Assembly: GCA_030649955.1 (NCBI GenBank)
Contig: JAUSFD010000004.1
Span: 1-64,000 of the forward strand
DNA from: Candidatus Peregrinibacteria bacterium
GTDB taxonomy: Bacteria; Patescibacteriota; Gracilibacteria; Peribacterales; Peribacteraceae
Direction: 5' to 3'
DNA: 64,000 nucleotides
Of the stretch, positions 8,325 through 16,260 are shown one piece after another. How positions within the stretch are numbered: the first letter of the stretch is position 1; each line of letters starts with the position of its first letter. The position numbers were made by a program, and so were the translations under genes. The notes under the pieces are model-generated. The model had not been told where the DNA came from. It worked only from the letters and a program-made list of their open reading frames with translations, and ran no database searches.

Positions 8325-8421
8325 AATTGCGGACGCCGAAATGGAGGTGCTGTTGATGGCATACGATGGGCAAACAAAGTGAGTTGAGAGGTACTTGGAT
8401 TCTAGTACGTGTGTTGGCTGT

Positions 8422-8470
8422 GCCACGTGATTGTGCGCAGCCACGAAAAACGGCTGCGCCGTCACGTGGC
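8422..8470 (-). terminator. Cruciform/terminator downstream of tRNA-Arg
   Basis: The outer arms GCCACGTGA and TCACGTGGC enclose an inner stem GCGCAGCC/GGCTGCGC (8435-8442 and 8452-8459). On the minus strand the loop is T-rich. It follows another hairpin with ACGTAAAATT arms at 8471-8512, so tRNA-Arg is followed by two nested ACGT-flanked hairpins. Confidence 0.5.
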
Positions 8471-8511
8471 ACGTAAAATTTGCTGCTCGCTTCGCTGCGC
8501 GCAATTTTACG

Positions 8512-8588
8512 TGGTACCCCGGACAGGGATCGAACCTGTGACCTGGAGCTTAGAAGGCTCCCGCTCTATCCAACTGAGCTACCGGGGC
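8512..8588 (-). tRNA. tRNA-Arg (anticodon UCU)
   Basis: The minus strand folds into a 77-nt cloverleaf. The acceptor stem is GCCCCGG paired with CCGGGGT, the D-arm contains AGCTCAGTTGG, and the anticodon stem GGAGC/GCTCC encloses loop CTTCTAA with anticodon TCT. The T-arm contains GGTTCGATCC. The CCA end is encoded. It reads AGA codons. Confidence 0.95.
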
Positions 8589-8651
8589 ATGCTAAGAGTG
8601 TACCACTAGCTCTTCCAGTGTATTCACTTCCGCTGTAGACTCCTTCACCCC

Positions 8652-9515
8652 ATGAACGCTCAAGAGCTACTCCGCCAGGCTAAAGGATTCATCCTCGACT
8701 CCGATGGAACATTGCAAGATAAAGGAAAGCCCATCACTGGTGCGAAGGAGTGTTTGAGGATCATAGAGAAGCAAGGCAAGCGCTTTGTCATTTTGACGAA
8801 TGCCTCGATGAAGACCCCGCAGAAAGTTGCTGATGAGCTATGGGGAATGGACCTGCAGGTTCCTCCAGAGAATATCATTACGAGTAACATGGCAGCTGCA
8901 GAAGTGGTGGCTTCTCTTGGGCAGGAACGGAGAGCGTACGTCTTGGGCTGTGACGCAGTGCGCAAGGCTCTCTCCGAGCGAGGTGTGACCATAGTCGAGA
9001 AAAATGCATGGAAAGACCGTGAATGGGACCCGCATCAAGTGCCCAATGTCGTCGTCTTAGGAAAACTCCTGATGTACGGCATGGAGGACATCGACCCAGC
9101 GGTAAAAGCAATCAGGAAATACAACGCGGCCTTCGTTGCAACGAACGACGATCGGTTCACGATCGGGAATTCCAATGAAGACTTTCACACAGGTGCGGGG
9201 TTTGCTGTTCACGGGCTCACCCACGCAACTGGTCGAAAACCGATCATCGCAGGAAAGCCATATACCACTGCAACGAATATGGCATTGGCAAGGCTCAAGT
9301 TGCCACCAGAACATGTGATTGCTGTGGGAGATAATCTCGAAACCGATATGGAAATGGTCGCTCTCTACCGTCGTCAGAGTGGACAGAGGTTCTTGAGTTG
9401 CCTCGTGCGCTCCGGAATGAAGAAGAGTGAGGAAGAGGTTGATCGGTACGCCCATGAAGATCATTGCACTGTGCAGGATGTTGGGGAGATTGAACGTATT
9501 CTCCAACGGGGCTAG
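8652..9515 (+). CDS. NagD-like HAD-superfamily sugar phosphatase
   Basis: The 287-aa HAD hydrolase resembles the NagD/4-nitrophenylphosphatase group with a C2 cap. Motif I is LDSDGTL (nucleophile Asp and general-acid Asp), motif II FVILTNAS, motif III the Lys in IAGKP and motif IV GDNLETDM. Members dephosphorylate small phosphorylated metabolites such as nucleotides or glycolytic side products; the substrate is not inferable. A TAGACT -10 box lies 10 nt before the ATG, so the leader is only a few bases. It is divergent from tRNA-Arg. Confidence 0.88.
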   Translation: MNAQELLRQAKGFILDSDGTLQDKGKPITGAKECLRIIEKQGKRFVILTNASMKTPQKVADELWGMDLQVPPENIITSNMAAAEVVASLGQERRAYVLGCDAVRKALSERGVTIVEKNAWKDREWDPHQVPNVVVLGKLLMYGMEDIDPAVKAIRKYNAAFVATNDDRFTIGNSNEDFHTGAGFAVHGLTHATGRKPIIAGKPYTTATNMALARLKLPPEHVIAVGDNLETDMEMVALYRRQSGQRFLSCLVRSGMKKSEEEVDRYAHEDHCTVQDVGEIERILQRG

Positions 9516-9536
9516 CCACGGAGGTTGTTGTGCTAT

Positions 9537-9565
9537 TTGCCATAATAATAAAAATAATGTATAAT
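9537..9565 (+). promoter_or_regulatory. Consensus-like sigma-70 promoter
   Basis: TTGCCA (-35) is separated by exactly 17 bp from TATAAT (-10). The ATG at 9582 follows 16 bases later, giving a leader of about 10 nt with no ribosome-binding site. Confidence 0.8.
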
Positions 9566-9581
9566 TATCATTAATACACAT

Positions 9582-10025
9582 ATGAACACCCTCCTCTTCG
9601 TCCTCGGCATCTTCATCATTGGAGTGCTCGCGCTCTATGCCGTGAAGGTTGCGAAGAACATCGCGTACGTTGCGTTTGTATTCATCGTCGGATGGATGGT
9701 GTGGAAGTACGGCGGGCCGTACGTTTTCGGCCCAAATCCCCCGAGCCCCGATTCCCTCCTCACCGAAGTGCAGAATATGGAAGTGCATCAAGAGAAGATC
9801 GCTGGTGTCATGACCCCGGAGAATGTGGCGAAGGGTGTAGAAGTCGTTCAATCGGTCGCGAAGAAGGTCGTTCCCACGATTGCTATCGGTGCACATGCAA
9901 GTGCACCGGAAGGAGGCACCTTCGAGAAGTACTTCGAGAGATTCATGAATTTCGTGCGCTCGCTCACTGCGGGAGATGATCTCATCGTGCCAGGACAGCA
10001 AGTGGAGCTGCAGGACGTTCGCTAA
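9582..10025 (+). CDS. Membrane-anchored hypothetical protein
   Basis: The 147-aa protein has two adjacent N-terminal transmembrane segments (about 4-20 and 28-42, the latter AYVAFVFIVGWMVW). A soluble tail of about 100 residues follows, Pro-rich at first and then helical, with MTPENVAKGVEVVQSVAKK. No family is recognised. It is driven by a strong consensus promoter immediately upstream, so it is probably well expressed, and it precedes the DUF5667 gene on the same strand. It may be an envelope scaffold or structural protein; that is inference only. Confidence 0.75.
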   Translation: MNTLLFVLGIFIIGVLALYAVKVAKNIAYVAFVFIVGWMVWKYGGPYVFGPNPPSPDSLLTEVQNMEVHQEKIAGVMTPENVAKGVEVVQSVAKKVVPTIAIGAHASAPEGGTFEKYFERFMNFVRSLTAGDDLIVPGQQVELQDVR

Positions 10026-10089
10026 AGGGCACTGAAGACTTGTTGTAAGAAGGAAAGTATTTTCCCGTCATACATACCCGGTGCGTTTA

Positions 10090-10122
10090 GGAAAGGCATC
10101 GGAAAACCTTTCCCCCTTTTTC
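10090..10122 (+). terminator. Intrinsic-terminator-like hairpin touching the next start codon
   Basis: GGAAAGG (10090-10096) pairs with CCTTTCC (10107-10113) across a 10-nt loop, followed by CCCTTTTT. It lies between the membrane-protein gene and ATG 10124, only 1-2 nt from that ATG. It may end the first transcript or attenuate expression of the second gene. Confidence 0.55.
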
Positions 10123-10123
10123 T

Positions 10124-11068
10124 ATGGCAGTCCTCACTACAGCTACAGCCGTGAGCATCACCTCTGCGATTCTCGTCGCAGCAGGGGGTGTCTCCGCACT
10201 CGCCGAAACCTCGGTACCAGGTGATGCCCTCTACCACGTGAAAGTACTGGTGAACGAGGAAGTCCGTGGCGGACTGGCAATCTCCAATAGCGCAGAAGCA
10301 ACTTGGGAAGCGCGTCTCGCGATTCGCAGGCTCCAGGAGTTGCAGGAACTTGCAGCGGATGCAGCGCTGACTGCAGAGACGCAAGCAGAGCTCACGGCGA
10401 GCTTCGACGCTCACGCGGAGCGTGCCCGTCTATTGGCCGCTGATGCGAATGCCAGCGATGATGCGGGTGCGACGGGAGAAGTCCTCGCGGAGCTCGATAC
10501 GGAACTCGCTGCACACGCCGAAGCATTGGAGAGCCTCGCGCAGTCAAAGGACACTATGCGCACACACATTCGTACTTCCCTTGTGGCCATCGCGCGCGTG
10601 CGTTCGGATATCGCTCAGTTCTCCGTGAATAGTTCCCAGGGGTCTTCCGCCTCATCAAGAGCGCAGGAAAGTCTGACTGTGGTGGAGGACACGTACACAC
10701 GCATAGATGCGCAGCTGGAGAATCGTCAAGATCTCTCCGCTGAGGTTCGCGCCGAACTCGAGGCGAAACTCATGCACGCCCGAGACCGTATGGTAGAAGT
10801 GCGCTCTTCCATCGATGGAGATGCAGAGTCTGAGACCCGCGTCGACGTGCGGAGTATCGTTACGATCCTCGCGGAAATCGAAGCGTCCCTCGGTGATGAA
10901 AGCAGCGACAGCCCAGCGTCCAGCTCCTCGCAGCAGACGAGCGCGACATCCTCGAGTACTGCGAACACTTCTGCTCGTCAGCAAGTAGACGTACGTTCGG
11001 ACACGTCTGTGAACACACAGACTGATGTATACATGGAGACGCGCGAGTCTGTGGAGATCAGCAACTAA
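10124..11068 (+). CDS. DUF5667-domain secreted or membrane-anchored protein
   Basis: The 314-aa protein has an N-terminal signal/anchor (about residues 3-28). Next comes the DUF5667 signature SVPGDALYHVKVLVNEEVR, common in CPR and actinobacterial envelope proteins, then long Ala/Glu-rich helices (about 60-245) with coiled-coil character. The C-terminus is a Ser/Thr-rich low-complexity tail. Its biochemical role is unknown. An upstream in-frame TAG excludes a longer start. It lies next to other surface-protein genes and is probably exported. Confidence 0.82.
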   Translation: MAVLTTATAVSITSAILVAAGGVSALAETSVPGDALYHVKVLVNEEVRGGLAISNSAEATWEARLAIRRLQELQELAADAALTAETQAELTASFDAHAERARLLAADANASDDAGATGEVLAELDTELAAHAEALESLAQSKDTMRTHIRTSLVAIARVRSDIAQFSVNSSQGSSASSRAQESLTVVEDTYTRIDAQLENRQDLSAEVRAELEAKLMHARDRMVEVRSSIDGDAESETRVDVRSIVTILAEIEASLGDESSDSPASSSSQQTSATSSSTANTSARQQVDVRSDTSVNTQTDVYMETRESVEISN

Positions 11069-11093
11069 GACTTAGGTGTTCAGTGCAGAGGGG

Positions 11094-11111
11094 GGAGGAC
11101 AATTGTCCTCC
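11094..11111. terminator. Bidirectional terminator palindrome
   Basis: A perfect 18-bp palindrome (GGAGGACAATTGTCCTCC) lies between the convergent DUF5667 and hydrolase genes and is followed by a pyrimidine-rich stretch on the plus strand. Confidence 0.65.
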
Positions 11112-11130
11112 TCTCTTCTGTCGTGCATCA

Positions 11131-12153
11131 CTATCGCTCGCTTCCCTTCAGGTGCTTTTCGAAGAACTCCGCAGTCTCGTCCATGAATTTTTCGAATAGA
11201 ACGGAGAACTCATGCCCCTCCCCTGCGTACTCGGTGTACGTAACCACTTTCCCCACTGCTCTGAGGTTCGCGATGAGTCCATCGGACCATTCCTTCGGAA
11301 CGTCCTTGTCACGCTTTCCATGGAAGACGAGGATTGGTATGGTGATGCGATCGAGGAATGTCTTCGAGGATAGCGCATCCCACCCTGCGGGATTCTCCTC
11401 TCGCGTCTTCAGCACTTCGAGTGTCCGGTCGCCGGGTTCACGCTCCCCTCTCCAACGCATGTAGTTCTCGAAAGCATCCGCATGCACGGGAGCATAGAGG
11501 ACGATCGCATCGACGAGGCTGGGAAAGGCAACAGCGACATTCAGAGCGATTCCTCCGCCCATAGAGTGGCCGAGCATACCCACGCGTGTTGTATCCACAC
11601 CAGGGATGGAGGCTCCTCGCACTGCAGCGATCGCGTTCACCACGTCCATCGTGTACTCCAGTGATGCATCGTAGACCTCGCTCTCGTCAGGGCTCTCGTC
11701 TGATTCTGCGTGTCCGCGGTAATCGGGGTGGAGGACGGCGAATCCACGAGAAGCGAGTGCGTGCTGCTCACGCTTGAGGCCCCTACCATTGGTATACACA
11801 CTCGTCGCGATGTAGCCGTGATTGAGTACGAGGAGAGGGTGTCCACTCCCGCTGCGCGGAATGTTCATGATGCCGGAAATGGTGAGGCCATTACTCTTGT
11901 AACTGATTCTATGGCGATCGTAGACGGCCGTTCGTGACAATCGCTCGAGGACGGTGAATCCCGTTCCCACCAGGTGCATCGTACCGAGTGCGTCGAGAGA
12001 CCGCTCTGGGGGAAGTGCGGAGACTTCGTCGACTGTTCTCGATTCTGGAATCACCAGAATCTCCGATGTTTTGGGAGCCGGTGGAATCCTCTCCGGAGGA
12101 ACACAACCTGAGAGGACGATGAGCGTGATGAGGACTGCGAGGAGAATCGGCAT
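11131..12153 (-). CDS. Lipoprotein alpha/beta-hydrolase (prolyl-oligopeptidase/dienelactone-hydrolase-like)
   Basis: The 340-aa protein starts with a lipoprotein signal peptide ending in the lipobox LSGC, so it is likely lipid-anchored outside the membrane. The hydrolase core holds the oxyanion motif NHGY, the nucleophile elbow GHSMGG, an acid in HGKRDKDVP and the catalytic His in GEGHEF. The arrangement fits peptidase S9 or esterase-type hydrolases; the substrate is unknown. ATG 12153 has AGAGGTGG just upstream, and a GTG at 12159 is an alternative start. It converges with the DUF5667 gene. Confidence 0.85.
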   Translation of the reverse strand: MPILLAVLITLIVLSGCVPPERIPPAPKTSEILVIPESRTVDEVSALPPERSLDALGTMHLVGTGFTVLERLSRTAVYDRHRISYKSNGLTISGIMNIPRSGSGHPLLVLNHGYIATSVYTNGRGLKREQHALASRGFAVLHPDYRGHAESDESPDESEVYDASLEYTMDVVNAIAAVRGASIPGVDTTRVGMLGHSMGGGIALNVAVAFPSLVDAIVLYAPVHADAFENYMRWRGEREPGDRTLEVLKTREENPAGWDALSSKTFLDRITIPILVFHGKRDKDVPKEWSDGLIANLRAVGKVVTYTEYAGEGHEFSVLFEKFMDETAEFFEKHLKGSER

Positions 12154-12218
12154 ATCCACCTCTAGCCTACGTGAACGCAGCCCAGCTCACGAGAGCCAGG
12201 CCGCGGTCGCTCTGTGTC

Positions 12219-12470
12219 TTAGGGGTAGACGGTCGCTCCGGGATTGGTCCCGGGAGCCGGCGTGGTCGACGGCGTTTCGACGTTGATGTTCACTCCTTCC
12301 TCCGTCGTGGACCGTGGAATGCTACTGAAGGGGTAGACGCGGAAGAGGAAGAGCAGGATGCCGACGATGAGGACGACTGCGAGGAGGGTGAGGAGTGTTG
12401 CCGCAGAGGAGTCTCCTGTCGCTTCGTGGTGGTAGTGGTGCTCATTCACCACGGGATTGGTGTCTGCCAT
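12219..12470 (-). CDS. Single-pass membrane protein (83 aa)
   Basis: The small protein begins with a His-rich stretch (EHHYHH), has one strong membrane segment (LLTLLAVVLIVGILLFLF), and then a Thr/Pro-rich outer tail (TPSTTPAPGTNPG). No family is recognised. The chosen ATG 12470 follows a region without protein character. It lies between the SLH-cupredoxin gene and the lipoprotein hydrolase, all on the minus strand and all envelope-related. Orientation in the membrane is not certain. Confidence 0.65.
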   Translation of the reverse strand: MADTNPVVNEHHYHHEATGDSSAATLLTLLAVVLIVGILLFLFRVYPFSSIPRSTTEEGVNINVETPSTTPAPGTNPGATVYP

Positions 12471-12570
12471 AAGAGGAATGGGGAAAGGAGTAAGTAAAGT
12501 GTATGACGGTCGAGGGGCCTGTCTCTTTCGCAGTATCTTGCTCGCTTTCCAGAACTCTCCTCTGCACACG

Positions 12571-12606
12571 AAAAACACCGCGCGGGAGCGTTCTCCCGTG
12601 CGGTGT
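12571..12606 (-). terminator. Rho-independent terminator of the SLH-cupredoxin gene
   Basis: On the minus strand a 14-bp GC-rich stem (ACACCGCACGGGAG with its partner) encloses a 4-nt loop and is followed directly by a run of T. It lies 12 bases after the stop codon at 12618. Confidence 0.88.
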
Positions 12607-12617
12607 ATACCAGTGCA

Positions 12618-13589
12618 CTATTCCACGACGATCGTGCCCTCATGTGAGGAGTTCAGGTGATTGTGGTACCGGAACGTGCCGATCTGATTGAAGGTGTAGA
12701 TGTACGTCTCTGCCTGGCCGTAGGCCTTCTCTGCGTCGAATGCGGAGAAATCGGTATGTGTGGGGTGAGGATTACTGGCTACCCACATTTCTGAAGTCGT
12801 GTCATTCTGGAAGGAGACCGTATCCCCCTTCTTGATGTGGAGTACCGAGGGAGTGAAGCCATCCGCCGTGTACGTCACGGAGAGCGTATTATCCACACTG
12901 GCCTTGGGCGGGCGGAGATCCTCGCCAGGGGTTCCGTACGCTGCACGAGCGGCGATCACCATCTTCGCCACTTCCGCTCGGTTGATGGCATCCTGCGGAC
13001 GGTACTTCCTCGTGGGATTGCCGTCGCTATCAGTGTCACCAGCGACGATCTTGTCCCTACTCAGTGCTTCGATGGACGTTGCGTGCGCTGTCCCTGTGTG
13101 CACGTCGTCGTAGCGATCCCCGAGGGAGACATCGACGTCCACGTGGAATGCAGCGGTGAAGATAGCGGCTACCTCCGCGCGGGACGCGGGGCTGTTCCAG
13201 TTCACGTTGCCATCGAGGAATGCAAAGCCTTCGCCCTTCGCAACGGCGACGTACGGTGAGGCCCAGTGGTTCTTGAGCCCGCTGTCGATGACGGAGCTGT
13301 ACTCCTCCTCGTCGTAGCCTGCGCCCTCGACCGCGATCTTCAGCGACTCTGCGACGGTGATCCTGTTGCTTGGCCCGTAGGAGCCCGTGAGCTTGCCGGA
13401 GCTATCCTTGTACCCGCTGACGATTCCCGCCTCAGCCGCGGCACGGACGTAGGTGGCGAACCAGGCGGATTGGGGAACATCCCAAAACTCGAGGGTCCTC
13501 CCCTCAACAATGACCTGCACACCAACAGCACTCGCCGTGAGCGGGAGGAGTGTGAGGAGTGCCGTGATTAGGGACGATGGTGAACGCAT
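12618..13589 (-). CDS. S-layer-homology protein with C-terminal cupredoxin domain
   Basis: After a signal peptide (about residues 1-22) the 323-aa protein carries three SLH repeats (about 38-90, 100-155 and 160-220) with motifs such as FWDVPQSAWFATYV, GYKDSSGKLTGSYGPSNRIT and RAEVAKMVIAAR. A C-terminal cupredoxin fold follows (about 228-323), with GFTPSVLHIKKGDTVSF, a His in NPHPTH, and the cluster FRYHNHLNSSHEG offering His ligands for type-1-like copper. SLH domains bind cell-wall polymer, so this looks like a wall-attached copper or electron-transfer protein. The usual Cys ligand is not evident, so the metal site may be unusual. A strong terminator follows. Confidence 0.87.
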   Translation of the reverse strand: MRSPSSLITALLTLLPLTASAVGVQVIVEGRTLEFWDVPQSAWFATYVRAAAEAGIVSGYKDSSGKLTGSYGPSNRITVAESLKIAVEGAGYDEEEYSSVIDSGLKNHWASPYVAVAKGEGFAFLDGNVNWNSPASRAEVAAIFTAAFHVDVDVSLGDRYDDVHTGTAHATSIEALSRDKIVAGDTDSDGNPTRKYRPQDAINRAEVAKMVIAARAAYGTPGEDLRPPKASVDNTLSVTYTADGFTPSVLHIKKGDTVSFQNDTTSEMWVASNPHPTHTDFSAFDAEKAYGQAETYIYTFNQIGTFRYHNHLNSSHEGTIVVE

Positions 13590-13824
13590 GTGATGAGTGG
13601 GGAATGGATGAAACTGCCTCTATGACGCACCGGACGAGTCAGTCTTTCATAGATAGAGTGCACTGGGAAGCAAGCTAGCACTCAATAAACGCAGGAGAGT
13701 TGCTGCAGTGCACAGAGCGGGATTCTGTGAAGAAGTTGACATAAATAAATAATATTACATTGTACATCTTTTTACATGGAGGCTGGTGCGCTGCGAACGA
13801 AGTGCGTAGCATCGCTGGCCAGAG

Positions 13825-14457
13825 ATGTATCTCCTCACAGAAGTACTGCACCTGGCTGAGCCTCTCGCACGCTTCCTCCTCGGGCTGGGTTTCATTCATG
13901 CTGCATTCGCCCTCCTCTGGGAGACCGCAAGCTCGCTCCTCGCTATTCCATTGCTGGTGGTGATGCGACTCTCCTCGGGCAAGGTGCTCCTCCGCTTCGC
14001 ACTAGGCTACGGAATTCTCGTCCTCCTCTCCCTCTCCTTTATCGTTGGAGCGCAGGGACTGTCTCGCCCCCTCGCTATCACTCTCGCCGTTACCCCCATC
14101 GTCGCGCTCGTCCTGGGCGACCTCTACGACACACTGCTCCCGGGAGATTCGGGCTCGCAGGTTCCACGGTTCCTCGGGTGGATTGCGATTCTCTGCGCTC
14201 TGCTTTGGTTGGGCATCTTCGCGTTCCTTCTCTCTTCACCGCAGCCCGCTTTCCTCTCCTCCTTCGATACAATCGGGGAGAGCATTGAGCGGTTGAATGA
14301 TCAGTTCGTCCTCGTTCAACTCCTCTCCCTCTTCGGCATTCTCACAGCCCTACGCTCGCTGATTCGCGGCGCATTCGCACTCGTCGGTCTCGCGCAGGCT
14401 GGATTCAAGGGGAGCGCACACCCACACGATCCCCTTCCACCCACCGCCACCCCGTGA
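13825..14457 (+). CDS. Polytopic membrane protein, unknown function
   Basis: The 210-aa protein has about five or six hydrophobic helices (for example ASSLLAIPLLVVMRLS, ALGYGILVLLSLSFIVGA and PLAITLAVTPIVALVLGD) and a short Pro-rich cytoplasmic or external tail. No family is recognised. The last 53 bp overlap the 3' end of the convergent Cys-rich gene. Upstream at 13736-13766 a TTGACA lies 19 bp before TGTACA in an AT-rich stretch, a plausible weak promoter. Confidence 0.7.
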   Translation: MYLLTEVLHLAEPLARFLLGLGFIHAAFALLWETASSLLAIPLLVVMRLSSGKVLLRFALGYGILVLLSLSFIVGAQGLSRPLAITLAVTPIVALVLGDLYDTLLPGDSGSQVPRFLGWIAILCALLWLGIFAFLLSSPQPAFLSSFDTIGESIERLNDQFVLVQLLSLFGILTALRSLIRGAFALVGLAQAGFKGSAHPHDPLPPTATP

Positions 14458-16135
14458 GGGCACCGGCGATGAACCCGAGGATGCTGGCGAGGATGAAGAT
14501 CAGGAGGATGTCCCAGTCGCGTACGTACACCTTCTGCAACGTGGGAGCAGCTCCGTGGATTCCTTCTGATGTGCAGACGTTCGAGCAGCCATCATCCGAC
14601 TGCAGATTCCCGTCTTCGCACTCCTCGCTCTCCTGCAGCACCCCATCTCCACACTCGGAGTACCGGCAGATTGCCGGGCATTCGTCGCCGTCCTCCGTAT
14701 TGCGATCGTCACATTCCTCATTACTATCGATCACACCGTCGCCGCAGTGGTAGAGACGGCAATCGGACCGGCAGCGATTGAAGATACTGTCGGAATTCTT
14801 CTCTCCCATATCACACTCCTCTCCCGCCTCGACGGTTTTGTTGCCACAGACTGTTTCGACGCTCGTGCATGATGCGGAGCAGCCGTCAGCGTCTAGCGTG
14901 TTGCCATCGTCGCAGTCTTCTCCTTCCTGCACGGTGCCGTCCCCGCACACAGCCTCCGCGAATCCCTCCAGAGTGCACGCATCCGAACATCCATCGCCAC
15001 TCTCCGTATTTCCATCGTCGCAGGCCTCATCCCCCTGGACAGCACCGTCACCACAGGCATTTTCGGAATCCCTTGTCGTTGCGCCTTCCACAGTGCAGTC
15101 CATCGTGCAGCGTTCACCACCGTCGCACTCCTCTTCGGCATCCACCACTCCGTCCCCACACTGCGCCTTCACGCACGTTGACCGGCAGGCGTTGGGAGTG
15201 GAATCGGAGTTCTCGTCCCCCGCATCGCACGCTTCGTTATTCCCAGGGTCCAGAACACCGTCCCCGCAGGAGGCATCTTTACAACTCGTACGACATGTAC
15301 CTGGCTCGGCATCGGAATTCTCCTCGCCCTGATCACACTCTTCCCCTTCCTCGATCTCCCCATTTCCACAGGATGCTTCAGCAGACGCGGGTTCTCCCTC
15401 CTCCTGAGGTTGCCCCTCCGATGTACTCGTTTCGGATTCCCCTTCACCCGATGCAGAAGATGAATCGACACTCACTGCAGAGGCTGAGCTCGAGGTTACC
15501 GCGCACATGGGTGAGAAGAGCCAGCGGCAACCACCGATGCAGGCATTGGGGTCAGATTTCCTACTCGAGGAGTTCTCCGCAAGGGTTTTCATTTCGTCCG
15601 GCCAGCAGGGTTCCTTCGTCTTCTTGTGCCGCGGGATGGAGCAACGCTTATTGCACATCAGGTCCACGTATCCGCGACGCGTGTAAACCTGTCCGCTCGA
15701 AGAGTCTGCGTATTCCATGTCCCCTTGAGAAGGTTCGCACTCCTCTCCCGCCTGTCGCGAGACGAGCTCCTCACCGCAGTAGAGGAACGTGCAATTCTCC
15801 GTACAGTACCGGATTCCGTTGTAGCGACCGTCATCGCACTGCTCTCCTTCGTTGATGATGCCGTTCCCGCAGTTCGGTGGAGGAGGAGGCTTTGGGGGTT
15901 CCGAAGAAGAAGACGGAGGGAGCGTATTGAACGGGAGCGGTTGTGTCCCACTGGGTTTGTGCACGCCAGTACTCGTACTCGAGCTCGATCCGTACCCGTA
16001 CGCGATATTCCCGATCCGCACATCCAGCGATTGCCTGTCCCGCGAAACGTGCGCCTGCACGGCAACGAGCGTCAGGATGAGGACGAAGAGTCCCATCTGC
16101 AGCGCACTATTCTGTGAGGAGTGTTTGTGTTTCAA
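14405..16135 (-). CDS. DUF4215 Cys-rich repeat surface protein
   Basis: The 576-aa protein has an N-terminal membrane/signal segment (about 12-28), a Ser/Pro-rich linker, and about nine Cys-rich repeats of the DUF4215/Myxococcus type (CGDG...GEECDDGN...DGCS..C). Near the C-terminus is a second membrane helix (LLIFILASILGFIAGAL) followed by a short basic tail. It is therefore a disulfide-rich extracellular stalk anchored at the C-terminus. Adhesion is a possible role, by analogy only. An extended -10 (TGG-TATAAT) ends 8 nt before the TTG start at 16135, so initiation at a leaderless TTG is likely; ATG 16096 is the alternative. Confidence 0.85.
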   Translation of the reverse strand: MKHKHSSQNSALQMGLFVLILTLVAVQAHVSRDRQSLDVRIGNIAYGYGSSSSTSTGVHKPSGTQPLPFNTLPPSSSSEPPKPPPPPNCGNGIINEGEQCDDGRYNGIRYCTENCTFLYCGEELVSRQAGEECEPSQGDMEYADSSSGQVYTRRGYVDLMCNKRCSIPRHKKTKEPCWPDEMKTLAENSSSRKSDPNACIGGCRWLFSPMCAVTSSSASAVSVDSSSASGEGESETSTSEGQPQEEGEPASAEASCGNGEIEEGEECDQGEENSDAEPGTCRTSCKDASCGDGVLDPGNNEACDAGDENSDSTPNACRSTCVKAQCGDGVVDAEEECDGGERCTMDCTVEGATTRDSENACGDGAVQGDEACDDGNTESGDGCSDACTLEGFAEAVCGDGTVQEGEDCDDGNTLDADGCSASCTSVETVCGNKTVEAGEECDMGEKNSDSIFNRCRSDCRLYHCGDGVIDSNEECDDRNTEDGDECPAICRYSECGDGVLQESEECEDGNLQSDDGCSNVCTSEGIHGAAPTLQKVYVRDWDILLIFILASILGFIAGALTGWRWVEGDRVGVRSP

Positions 16136-16143
16136 ATCATAGA

Positions 16144-16152
16144 ATTATACCA
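16144..16152 (-). promoter_or_regulatory. Extended -10 promoter of the DUF4215 gene
   Basis: On the minus strand TGG-TATAAT is a full-consensus extended -10. Its last base lies 8 nt before the TTG start codon at 16135. Confidence 0.65.
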
Positions 16153-16183
16153 CCTTTCACCCTTAGTGTGTACTCGTGGAGAA

Positions 16184-16212
16184 TTGTACGATGAGTGAAT
16201 TCGTGACATAAT
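16184..16212 (+). promoter_or_regulatory. Promoter of pyruvate kinase gene
   Basis: TTGTAC and CATAAT are separated by 17 bp. A purine-rich AGGGAGAG about 13 nt before ATG 16261 may be a weak ribosome-binding site, unusual in this window. Confidence 0.5.
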
Positions 16213-16260
16213 ATACAGATGGTCCCTACACCCCTTCAGTAGGGAGAGTACCGTATCCCC

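Noticed and set aside
9057-10001. 314-codon open frame on the minus strand opposite the HAD and membrane-protein genes
   Set aside because: It overlaps two well-supported plus-strand genes, one with a recognised family and one with a consensus promoter, and has a His/Cys-rich antisense-like composition.
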